Below the pieces are notes generated by a model. It was not told the origin of the DNA. It saw only the letters and a program-made list of their open reading frames with translations, and made no database searches. 15,031 nt of DNA from JAYZQT01 sp964412235 (GTDB lineage: Bacteria > Pseudomonadota > Alphaproteobacteria > MPNO01 > UBA830), in the NCBI GenBank assembly GCA_964412235.1, contig CAYPNT010000073.1, positions 1 through 15,031 of the forward strand. The letters are read 5' to 3'. How positions within the stretch are numbered: the stretch's first letter is position 1; each line of letters opens with the position of its first letter. The translations under genes and the position numbers were made by a program. This document shows positions 1 through 6,729 of this stretch, in pieces.

Positions 1-54
1 CCCCTAACCTCCTGGTCAGTAGCCAAGCACTCTATCCAGTTGAGCTACGGGCGC
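1..54 (-). tRNA. Partial tRNA, arginine-type body, anticodon reads ACU
   Basis: On the minus strand bases 54 to 1 fold as the first 53-54 positions of a tRNA: a 7-base acceptor strand GCGCCCG, TA at 8-9, D-stem GCTC/GAGT around the loop AACTGGATA, an anticodon stem CTTGG/CCAGG with one T:G wobble, a 7-base loop CTACTGA, variable loop AGGTT, and the start of the T-stem AGGGG. The 3' third lies outside the window. The D-loop A after GG (A20) is the hallmark of bacterial tRNA-Arg, and the whole body resembles tRNA-Arg(ACG), whose loop is normally CTACGGA. Here the third anticodon base is T, giving ACT (bases 18-20), formally a serine AGU reader. A sequencing or assembly error, or a pseudogene, is possible. 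The tRNA assignment is strong; the isotype is uncertain. Confidence 0.85.
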
Positions 55-66
55 GCTAACCGATAG

Positions 67-95
67 GGTATAACCAATGCCACCAAGCCATGCAA
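67..95 (-). promoter_or_regulatory. Possible promoter of the tRNA gene
   Basis: On the minus strand there is a TTGCAT (90-95) and a TATACC (67-72) separated by 17 bases, placing a transcription start a few bases before the tRNA 5' end at 54. The -10 matches TATAAT at four of six positions and the -35 matches TTGACA at only three, so this is weak evidence resting mainly on the correct spacing and position. Confidence 0.3.
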
Positions 96-279
96 TGCGT
101 TCCTATTTAATAAACGTAGATACATGTCTGGATACATACAATCGGCTTGTGGAGGGTAAATCCTTAAAGTAAGATGAGGGCAAGTTAACGAGTGTTGGCG
201 GGTTTTTAAGTTGTTACAAGGACTTGATTTCACACTTTTGTTAACAGGTCAGAATAAAACTGGGGGTAAGGCCTGGATC

Positions 280-1458
280 ATGGCCCTAATAAAAGCCCGA
301 AACAATTCGGTGAAGTCGCTTTCGATCGTAGCAATTGCTGGCATCCTATTAGGGGGTTGCTCTCTGGTAACCGATGGCCTTTGGCCATCTCTTACGGGAA
401 AAGATCCGCGCCAGACCACAACGGCCAAATCGTCCATACCCTCTACAAGTGTAAATATACAGAAATCACTGTCGCGGCCGCCGCCACCGGCTCTTGGGCG
501 AACAAATTTTGTTGCGCCCCGGGTCACCAAAGGGTCGGCGACGGGAACATACGTTGGACAACGTGTAATCGAACTCCGTCGGGAGTTAAAACGACTTCAA
601 TCACAAATTAGCCAACAAAATCAGCGACTCCAAGCAATTAGAAATCTAACTGTCAGGCATTCGCGAATATATCACACAACCGTTGGTGCGGTTAACGCTC
701 GTTTGCAGGTGGGAACGACGCCGGGGAATCCGGGCCTGGTTAAACAGTGGAACGTGGCGCAGGCGAATTTGGCGCAGGTGGAAAAAGACGTCGCGCAAAT
801 GAATAAACTAGCAAATGGCGTCGCGAGCACCTCAACGTTGTCCGCCTTCCTTCTGGAAACCACCCGTGCCGCTTATGGACTTTCGGGTGCGATAGACGAG
901 GATCATCGTCAACTCTCAATCCTGGAGGATGAAGTCAACCGCACGGTCGTATTGATTGATCGTTTACTTAATGAACTGAGTGAAGATATCAGTCGGCAAA
1001 GCAATTATCTAAGTTCTGAACGCATCAATTTAAATACACTCGCACTCGCTATTAAAAACGGAGAAATTCTTGGTGCTAGCCTCGCTAATCGAGCCTATAC
1101 TACCTCCGCACCTTCTGCAGGGAACATTCCAGCATCACCCCTCGCAACAACGGCGGGAGTGCGACGGCCACTTATAGTAATACGCAACCTACCGAATGCA
1201 GAATATATACAACCATTGTATAACGCGGTGAACCGTGCACTCCAACGGCGCCCCAATGCAATGTTTGATTTGGTTGCGGTTGCGCCAAACCGGGGCAATG
1301 CTGCTAGAGCGGCACTAGCTTCCAGTGCCTCAAAGAAAAATGCCGAAACGGTCCTGCGCTCACTCTCTGATATGGGTCTACCGCTTGAGCGCGTGCGGCT
1401 TTCGGCGCTGTCAAGCAACACCGTACGAACAAATGAGGTTCATCTCTACGTTCGCTAG
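280..1458 (+). CDS. Predicted outer-membrane lipoprotein with long helical region and possible OmpA-like C-terminal domain
   Basis: 392 residues from the ATG at 280. This start is preferred over the upstream in-frame TTG at 211 because it gives a clean type II signal peptide: basic N-terminus (K5, R7), hydrophobic stretch 14-25, lipobox LGGC with the acylated Cys at 27. Ser at +2 implies outer-membrane sorting by Lol. A G-rich TAAGG-type ribosome site lies about 8 bases upstream. After a low-complexity, proline-containing linker (about 45-85), residues 90-125 are strongly heptad-like and rich in Q, R and L, and 152-260 is also predicted helical, so coiled coil is likely. After a second linker (272-295), residues 297-392 form an alpha/beta domain whose pattern (FDLVAV, then A..V...L...G.P..RV, ending in strand EVHLYV) recalls OmpA-family domains, but the usual Asp and Arg that bind peptidoglycan are not seen. 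I do not recognise the family. It is convergent with the gene at 1533. Confidence 0.8.
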   Translation: MALIKARNNSVKSLSIVAIAGILLGGCSLVTDGLWPSLTGKDPRQTTTAKSSIPSTSVNIQKSLSRPPPPALGRTNFVAPRVTKGSATGTYVGQRVIELRRELKRLQSQISQQNQRLQAIRNLTVRHSRIYHTTVGAVNARLQVGTTPGNPGLVKQWNVAQANLAQVEKDVAQMNKLANGVASTSTLSAFLLETTRAAYGLSGAIDEDHRQLSILEDEVNRTVVLIDRLLNELSEDISRQSNYLSSERINLNTLALAIKNGEILGASLANRAYTTSAPSAGNIPASPLATTAGVRRPLIVIRNLPNAEYIQPLYNAVNRALQRRPNAMFDLVAVAPNRGNAARAALASSASKKNAETVLRSLSDMGLPLERVRLSALSSNTVRTNEVHLYVR

Positions 1459-1478
1459 TTAAGTTGTAACGAGCAATG

Positions 1479-1502
1479 AATGAGGGGCTAAAGACGCTCA
1501 TT
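1479..1502. terminator. Weak inverted repeat between convergent genes
   Basis: AATGAG (1479-1484) and CTCATT (1497-1502) are perfect 6-base inverted repeats around a 12-base loop, located between the stop of the lipoprotein gene (1458) and the stop of the convergent flavin-reductase gene (1533). There is no run of T after either arm, so it is at best a weak bidirectional terminator and may be chance. Confidence 0.2.
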
Positions 1503-1532
1503 TGCGGCTTAAGAGGCGTGCCTGCCTACAAG

Positions 1533-2216
1533 TTACTCTGGCGCTTCATCTCTACCGCGTGCCCGTCCTTCCAATCCACGTCGGAATTGCTCTATGTGGG
1601 GTCCCCCAGGAGCCAATTCAAAAACACTTTCAACTGACGTGTAGTCGAAATATCCTAGGCGAGCGAGCGGGCGACATTTAATTATGTCTATTTTACCGTC
1701 ATCAGTAATTACATCGTCATTGATGTGAACTCCTAAAACTTCCCCCACAACAGCATAAACAATATTGTCTACCGAATTTCCGGGCAATGTTAACGTCGTG
1801 TGAAAGCGACACTCAAGGTGTATAGGTGATGCTTTGACACGCGGCGGTGCAACGAGTTTAGATGGAACCATCTCAAGACCAGCAAGTTCAGCTTCATCGA
1901 CGTCCGAAGGGACCATTTGTGCAGTTGTATTAATTTCATGTCGTAGATCCCATGTGGCCATATTACAAACGAATTCATTGGATAGAACTGCGTTTCGTGC
2001 ACTATCTTTAGGACCCCCATCCCCAAACCGGGAACCCGATGAAAACATTACGTAAGGCGGGTCGTAGCCAAGATTATTGAATTGACTGTACGGAGCAAGG
2101 TTTGTCGCCCCCTCCGGATCGATTGTGGTGATCCAGCCGATCGGGCGAGGAACAACGATAGATTTATAAGGGTTATAAGGTAAGCCATGATTGTTCTTTG
2201 CCGTCTCGTAAAACAT
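1533..2216 (-). CDS. Flavin reductase family protein (FMN-binding split barrel)
   Basis: 227 residues from the ATG at 2216, preferred over an in-frame ATG at 2243 because GGAGAG lies 6 bases upstream and family members begin near FYET. The sequence is typical of the flavin-reductase-like / DIM6-NTAB group (COG1853): HGLPYNPYKSIVVPRPIGWI near residues 10-29, APYSQFN at 41-47, PPYVMFSSG at 53-61, KDS.RN at 70-75 and EFVCNMAT at 81-88 match the FMN-binding loops of that fold. It ends with the usual ARLGYFDY stretch and a charged tail. These proteins bind FMN and either reduce free flavin with NAD(P)H for a partner monooxygenase or act on other substrates. It lies 76 bases after panC on the same strand, separated by a hairpin, so it may share the panBC transcript. 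The partner is unknown; the HpaB-like gene at 10034-11512 is a candidate. Confidence 0.88.
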   Translation of the reverse strand: MFYETAKNNHGLPYNPYKSIVVPRPIGWITTIDPEGATNLAPYSQFNNLGYDPPYVMFSSGSRFGDGGPKDSARNAVLSNEFVCNMATWDLRHEINTTAQMVPSDVDEAELAGLEMVPSKLVAPPRVKASPIHLECRFHTTLTLPGNSVDNIVYAVVGEVLGVHINDDVITDDGKIDIIKCRPLARLGYFDYTSVESVFELAPGGPHIEQFRRGLEGRARGRDEAPE

Positions 2217-2222
2217 ATTTAT

Positions 2223-2228
2223 CTCTCC
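2223..2228 (-). promoter_or_regulatory. Ribosome binding site fixing the flavin reductase start
   Basis: The minus strand reads GGAGAG followed by ATAAAT and ATG at 2216. This is the only good ribosome site near the possible starts and decides for 2216 over the ATG at 2243. Confidence 0.7.
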
Positions 2229-2245
2229 AAAATTTTTATTCATTA

Positions 2246-2266
2246 TTTGCTCGCACGGGCGGCAAA
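2246..2266. other. Intergenic hairpin between panC and the flavin reductase gene
   Basis: TTTGC-T-CGC (2246-2254) pairs with GCG-GCAAA (2259-2266), giving 8 base pairs with one bulged T and the loop ACGG. It lies in the 76-base gap between the panC stop (2293) and the flavin reductase start (2216). On the minus strand it is followed by A-rich rather than T-rich sequence, so it is not a standard intrinsic terminator. It could act in partial termination or mRNA processing, or be chance. Confidence 0.35.
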
Positions 2267-2292
2267 GAAAAATTAAACAATATTATTATTTG

Positions 2293-3159
2293 TTATTTTA
2301 AAGATAAGTTGTCGATTAGTCTGGTATTACCCAGCCAGGCCGCTGCAAAAACGCGCAACCCAAATCCGCAACGAATGGCAGGTTCTAGCGTAACGTCATC
2401 GAGTATTTCAAAATAGTCCACCTTATCAAATCCAGCCTTAATTAATGCATTTCGACCCCAATCGCATTGGGTTGAAAGGTCCTGATTAGTCTTTAAACGC
2501 CCTGCTACGGCTTCCAAGGTTTCATATAACGCTCGCGCGCGGATACGTTCTTTAGTGCTGAGATACGAATTACGTGAAGAAAGCGCCAAACCGTCCCTTT
2601 CGCGGATCGTTGGACATCCTATGACCTTTATATCCAAGTTGAGGTGTCTTACTAACCGCTCGACCACCTTTAACTGCTGGTAATCCTTTTCGCCGAAATA
2701 TGCTAGTTGGGGTTGGACGTGATCAAATAATTTCGAGACCACTGTTGTGACGCCATCAAAATGGCCCGGGCGGATCCTACCACAGAGAATACTGGTCACC
2801 CCCTCGACAGATACCGTCACATCAAACCCGTCAGGATAAATTTCTGCAACTGACGGAACATAAACGATATCCACCTCATTTTGTGCGAAGAGATACAAAT
2901 CTCGAGCTTCATCGCGCGGATAGGAATCGAAATCTTCGTTTGCCCCAAACTGAGTAGGGTTAACGAAGAGGCTGGCAACAACGAGACCGCAAGAATTGCG
3001 GGCGGCCCGGACTAGGGACAGATGTCCCTCATGAAGGGCTCCCATTGTCGGGACAAGACCAACGACCTCTCCTGCCTCTCGAGCGTCCTGCACGACGGCA
3101 CGGACTCCGCGTGAAGTACGAACAATGCTTGATGGTGGAATAATTTCTGTTTTGGACAC
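2293..3159 (-). CDS. panC: Pantothenate synthetase (pantoate-beta-alanine ligase)
   Basis: 288 residues, the usual length for PanC. The enzyme joins pantoate and beta-alanine, using ATP through a pantoyl-adenylate, as the last step of pantothenate (vitamin B5, CoA precursor) synthesis in the cytoplasm. Visible motifs are PTMGALHEGH at 37-46 (the ATP-binding HIGH-type signature, H43/H46), FVNPTQF at 65-71, YPRD at 80-83, RPGHFDGV at 130-137 (pantoate and beta-alanine binding), GEKDYQQ at 156-162 and ALSSRN at 192-197. The chosen start is GTG at 3159, nine bases after the panB stop; no clear ribosome site precedes it, so translational coupling to panB is likely. The order panB-panC is the common arrangement. 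Identification is firm; only the exact start is uncertain. Confidence 0.96.
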   Translation of the reverse strand: MSKTEIIPPSSIVRTSRGVRAVVQDAREAGEVVGLVPTMGALHEGHLSLVRAARNSCGLVVASLFVNPTQFGANEDFDSYPRDEARDLYLFAQNEVDIVYVPSVAEIYPDGFDVTVSVEGVTSILCGRIRPGHFDGVTTVVSKLFDHVQPQLAYFGEKDYQQLKVVERLVRHLNLDIKVIGCPTIRERDGLALSSRNSYLSTKERIRARALYETLEAVAGRLKTNQDLSTQCDWGRNALIKAGFDKVDYFEILDDVTLEPAIRCGFGLRVFAAAWLGNTRLIDNLSLK

Positions 3160-3168
3160 GGTCTACTT

Positions 3169-4023
3169 TTACGAGTTGAGCTGGCGAACCTCCGCACCAT
3201 CATTTTTATCAGCACCAAAGCAATGTTTGGCATCAGGAAACCGACGGGCCTTCACATCTCCACTGTACTTAGCCGCGGCTGCCGAAATTTCTTTTCCCAA
3301 GTCCGCATATCTTTTAACAAATTTCGGGGTAAAATCGCTGAAAAGACCGAGCAGATCTTCCGTCACCAAAACCTGTCCGTCACATTCAACCGATGCGCCT
3401 ATGCCAATAGTGGGGATCGACACAACATCAGTTATCTCACGAGCGACTGATTCCATTACGCCCTCAATAACCATTGAAAAGGCACCAGCATCCGCAACGG
3501 CCCGAGCGTCATCGATAACATGGCGTGCAGCACTAGTTTCTTTGCCTTGCACCCGGAACCCGCCATATATGTTTACAGACTGAGGCATTAGACCCACGTG
3601 ACCCATGACAGGAATCCCGCGTTGGGTAAGGAATTCTATCGTAGGTGCTAGGTTTTCCCCAGCCTCTAGCTTGACACCATGAGCGCCGGTTTTTTGCATT
3701 ATGAGCGCAGCATTTCGGTAAGCTTGTTCAGCCGACTCCTGGTACGAGCCAAAAGGCATGTCCACAATCACCGCCGCGTGTTGTGACCCGCGCACAACGG
3801 CCGCTCCGTGATTAATCATCATATCCAAAGAAACGGCCAACGTGGTATCGAGGCCATACACCACCATACCCAGAGAATCGCCAACTAAAAGACAATCCAC
3901 GTGTTCATCGAGAAACTGCGCCATCGGTGCCGTATAACATGTTAAAACGACGATAGGATCGCCGCCCTTGCGCGCGGTAAGATCCGGCGCTGTAATCCGT
4001 TTTATACGACTGGGAGTGCTCAT
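3169..4023 (-). CDS. panB: Ketopantoate hydroxymethyltransferase (3-methyl-2-oxobutanoate hydroxymethyltransferase)
   Basis: 284 residues from the ATG at 4023, chosen over an in-frame ATG at 4080 because GGAGG lies 5 bases upstream and the family starts about here. PanB transfers a hydroxymethyl group from 5,10-methylene-tetrahydrofolate to 2-ketoisovalerate, making ketopantoate, the first committed step towards pantothenate. It is a TIM barrel that needs Mg2+. Visible: VLTCYTAP at 26-33, the metal ligands D49 (in LVGDSLG) and D88 (in VDMPFGSY), E120 (in VKLEAG), H142 (in GHVGL), and the catalytic Glu at 187 (in VIEGV). The motif TIGIGASVECDGQ has Ser where Gly is commonest, a small deviation. 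panC follows 9 bases downstream; ggt is divergent, sharing an 80-base intergenic region. Confidence 0.97.
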   Translation of the reverse strand: MSTPSRIKRITAPDLTARKGGDPIVVLTCYTAPMAQFLDEHVDCLLVGDSLGMVVYGLDTTLAVSLDMMINHGAAVVRGSQHAAVIVDMPFGSYQESAEQAYRNAALIMQKTGAHGVKLEAGENLAPTIEFLTQRGIPVMGHVGLMPQSVNIYGGFRVQGKETSAARHVIDDARAVADAGAFSMVIEGVMESVAREITDVVSIPTIGIGASVECDGQVLVTEDLLGLFSDFTPKFVKRYADLGKEISAAAAKYSGDVKARRFPDAKHCFGADKNDGAEVRQLNS

Positions 4024-4028
4024 GTTGC

Positions 4029-4033
4029 CCTCC
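4029..4033 (-). promoter_or_regulatory. panB: Ribosome binding site fixing the panB start
   Basis: The minus strand reads GGAGG, GCAAC, ATG (4023): a strong ribosome site 5 bases from the start. The adjacent bases 4034-4038 read AGGAG on the plus strand, 5 bases before a possible GTG start at 4044 of the divergent ggt gene. Confidence 0.75.
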
Positions 4034-4103
4034 AGGAGCTTATGTGGCCGAAATTTATGCTTTTCTACTCTGTTTTTCATACCCGCGAAAGGATTTCATT
4101 AAG

Positions 4104-5834
4104 GTGAACAATTATTCGACCAAAACATTTTCTAATTGTACCCTAGTAGGTCTATTCCTTTCTTCTCTGCCAGTCATTTGGATTCTTCCGTTTTACGCTG
4201 CTGCCAGAGACTTACCAACACCGTATGGAATTTCAACAGCCAACCCGATCGCCTCACATGTCGGCTTAGAAATACTTCGAGCAGGTGGAAGTGCAGTAGA
4301 TGCGGCAATAGCGGCACAATTAGTGCTAACATTGACGGAACCCCAAAGTTCGGGAATTGGTGGTGGGGCATTTATGCTTCATTTCAATAAGAGTGCTAAC
4401 AAGGTAGACGCATATGATGGTCGGGAAACTGCTCCTTCTTCAATAAAGTCGAACGTCTTTTTAAATACCCATGGCAAGCCACGTAATTTTCTCGATGTGA
4501 GCACAGGCGGTATTGCAGTCGGGGTTCCCGGTTTATTAAAAATGCTTGCCGAAGCTCATCGCGATCATGGTCGCCTCCCGTGGGCGGAATTATTTGCACC
4601 CGCTGTGCGACTTTCAGTAACGGGATTCAAAGTCTCTAAGCGCTTGCATCAAATGATAGCGAAGACACCCGATCTGAAAAGCTTCCCAACCACGCGCGCA
4701 TACTTTTTCTATGAAAATGGAGCTCCATTGTCTGTCGGTCACGTACTACAAAACCGTCCTCTCGCTGCCGTGTTAAAACGCGTCGCAAAAGATGGACCTG
4801 ATGCTTTTTACAATGGAAGCATCGCCGAACATATTGTTACAGCAACGCGTAACACACCCCAAAATCCGGGACTGCTAACACTAGTGGACCTACAAAAATA
4901 CAAAGCAAAAAAGAGAAAGGCGCTATGCCGAGCCTATCGAAAGTGGAATGTGTGCGGCATGCCGCCGCCAACATCGGGTGGCATAACCTTGTTACAGATT
5001 TTGGGCATCTTGCAGAACTTTAGTCTTGAAAAATTGAGCCCCGGTTCAATTGAAGCCGTCCATTTAATATCGGAAGCGAGCCGCCTAGCATACGCGGACC
5101 GCAAAAGGTTTATCGGTGACCCAGATTTCGTAGTCGTTCCCGTGTTAAGCCTTTTGGACCGAAATTATCTTAGAAGGCGCGCCAAACAGATCTCACTATC
5201 AAGCTCGATGGGTATCGCAAAGCCTGGAAAATTTAAAACACCGTATACTAAAGCGTTCTCTCCCGGCAACGCGTTGGAATTTTCGTCAACATCCCATCTC
5301 TCAATAATCGACCGTGACGGAAACGCTGTGGCTATGACCTCTAGTATTGAACGCGCTTTTGGAAGCCGTTTAATGGTAGACGGTTTCATGCTTAACAACC
5401 AACTCACAGACTTCGCATATGTGCCCATTCAGAACGGTGAGACGGTCGCTAATGCCGTAGCCCCGGACAAAAGACCTCGAAGCTCGATGGCCCCTACAAT
5501 GGTATTTGACCAACTAGGTAATTTACGCATCACGATAGGTTCACCGGGCGGGTCTAGAATCATTGGTTACGTTGCACAAACTTTAATAGGAATTTTGGAC
5601 TGGCGCCTCGGCATGCAAGCAGCAATAGACCACCCTCGACATGTGAATCGAAATAGCGCCACCGAATTGGAAAAGGGAACATCGCTGGAAGGACTTATTC
5701 CTGCACTAAAATCAAAAGGCCACATTGTAAGGACAAGTGCGTTAACAAGTGGCCTCCATGGTATTAGAGTCTCAAAGAAGGGCTTGGATGGCGGCGCCGA
5801 CAAACGCCGGGAAGGTGTTTTTCTTGGTGATTAA
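4104..5834 (+). CDS. ggt: Gamma-glutamyltransferase, periplasmic
   Basis: 576 residues from GTG 4104, close to E. coli GGT (580). GGT removes the gamma-glutamyl group from glutathione and its S-conjugates, or moves it to amino acids or peptides. It is made as a precursor that cuts itself into two subunits before a catalytic Thr. Here that Thr is residue 396 (codon 5289-5291), in STSHLS. Also visible: a signal peptide (hydrophobic 13-30, likely cleavage after AAA at 32-34), GSAVDAAIA at 62-70, QSSGIGGGAFM at 81-91, the substrate-binding Arg at 107 (GRETAP), RSSMAPTM, GSPGGSR and the C-terminal GGADKRREG. All key residues are present, so it should be active. An alternative GTG at 4044 has a good AGGAG ribosome site but would add 20 residues in front of the signal peptide. 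It heads a six-gene run; the next gene starts immediately after the stop. Confidence 0.95.
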   Translation: MNNYSTKTFSNCTLVGLFLSSLPVIWILPFYAAARDLPTPYGISTANPIASHVGLEILRAGGSAVDAAIAAQLVLTLTEPQSSGIGGGAFMLHFNKSANKVDAYDGRETAPSSIKSNVFLNTHGKPRNFLDVSTGGIAVGVPGLLKMLAEAHRDHGRLPWAELFAPAVRLSVTGFKVSKRLHQMIAKTPDLKSFPTTRAYFFYENGAPLSVGHVLQNRPLAAVLKRVAKDGPDAFYNGSIAEHIVTATRNTPQNPGLLTLVDLQKYKAKKRKALCRAYRKWNVCGMPPPTSGGITLLQILGILQNFSLEKLSPGSIEAVHLISEASRLAYADRKRFIGDPDFVVVPVLSLLDRNYLRRRAKQISLSSSMGIAKPGKFKTPYTKAFSPGNALEFSSTSHLSIIDRDGNAVAMTSSIERAFGSRLMVDGFMLNNQLTDFAYVPIQNGETVANAVAPDKRPRSSMAPTMVFDQLGNLRITIGSPGGSRIIGYVAQTLIGILDWRLGMQAAIDHPRHVNRNSATELEKGTSLEGLIPALKSKGHIVRTSALTSGLHGIRVSKKGLDGGADKRREGVFLGD

Positions 5835-6695
5835 ATGATGAGCAACGCAAGTAAAGGCGCTTTATGGATGATGGGTGCAGCCGCGGCGCTCACGGCGATG
5901 GCAGTCTGTATTCGCTTCCTGCCAGCCTACTCCATTCTACTGCTGATTTTTCTACGTAACGTCATCAACTTGGGGCTCATGGCGCCCTCCGTTCTGAGGC
6001 AAGGCAAATCGGTATATAGAACGGAAAGGTGGGGGCTGCACGCGGTTCGGAATGCCTTCCTTTATGCCGGTAACGTTGCTTGGTTTTACGGGGTGACACT
6101 AATAGCGCTAGCCGATGTAGCAGCCTTACAATTTACCTCTCCTATATTTACCGCATTAATAGCCGCCGCGATCTTGGGTGAACGTATTGGAGGCCACCGC
6201 ATGATAGCGATTATGTTTGGATTTGCGGGTGCCCTGATCATCATACGACCGGGGATGGTCCCAATAGAAACCGGAACACTTTTAATCCTCCTCGCAGCAT
6301 TACTGTATTCCGGCGCACATGTGGTCACAAAGCAGCTATCCGAGACTGAATCTGGCAATACCGTTGTGTTTTATATGAGTGTGACTATTTTGTTTTACTC
6401 AGCGATCCCAGCAATATTCGTGTGGGATACACCAGCATACACGGACGTACCTGCTATTATAGGTTTGGGCATTACAGGGTACGCTACACACTACTGCATT
6501 ACACGCTCACTGGCGGCAGGTGATGCTAGTTTTGTAATTGCGTTCGATTTTATGCGTTTACCTTTTTCCGTTATTCTCGGCTGGTTTCTATTCAGTGAAG
6601 TAATCGACATTTGGACGTGTTTTGGCGCCTTGACAATTTTTATCGCAGGGTATTACAGCACTATCCGCGAGACCAAAAAGGACCTGAAGGAGTAA
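5835..6695 (+). CDS. EamA-family (DMT superfamily) permease, first copy
   Basis: 286 residues, the usual length for a two-EamA-repeat transporter. About ten hydrophobic segments are visible (roughly 9-27, 30-52, 72-92, 98-116, 123-140, 146-165, 176-197, 206-228, 232-255, 257-277). Features typical of the family are TSPIFTALIAAAILGER at the end of repeat one, FGFAGALIIIRPG, and FDFMRLP late in repeat two. EamA proteins are inner-membrane permeases, many of them exporters of amino acids or other metabolites; the best studied export cysteine pathway intermediates. The ATG directly follows the ggt stop TAA with no spacer, and a second ATG follows at once, so translation is probably coupled to ggt. 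The substrate cannot be read from sequence; the neighbours (GGT and two GSTs) make a thiol, gamma-glutamyl or conjugate compound plausible. Paralogous to the gene at 9124. Confidence 0.9.
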   Translation: MMSNASKGALWMMGAAAALTAMAVCIRFLPAYSILLLIFLRNVINLGLMAPSVLRQGKSVYRTERWGLHAVRNAFLYAGNVAWFYGVTLIALADVAALQFTSPIFTALIAAAILGERIGGHRMIAIMFGFAGALIIIRPGMVPIETGTLLILLAALLYSGAHVVTKQLSETESGNTVVFYMSVTILFYSAIPAIFVWDTPAYTDVPAIIGLGITGYATHYCITRSLAAGDASFVIAFDFMRLPFSVILGWFLFSEVIDIWTCFGALTIFIAGYYSTIRETKKDLKE

Positions 6696-6729
6696 AACCC
6701 TGAAAGAAAAAGACCGTATAGATCAAAGC

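Noticed and set aside
1..54. tRNA as an integration site for a mobile element
   Set aside because: No integrase, direct att repeat or cargo-type genes appear in the window.
119..137. Direct repeat GATACAT (119-125 and 131-137) upstream of the tRNA and lipoprotein genes
   Set aside because: Too short and AT-rich to separate from chance; no promoter elements fit it.
211..279. Longer lipoprotein gene starting at TTG 211
   Set aside because: It would put 23 extra residues in front of a complete lipoprotein signal peptide that starts at ATG 280.
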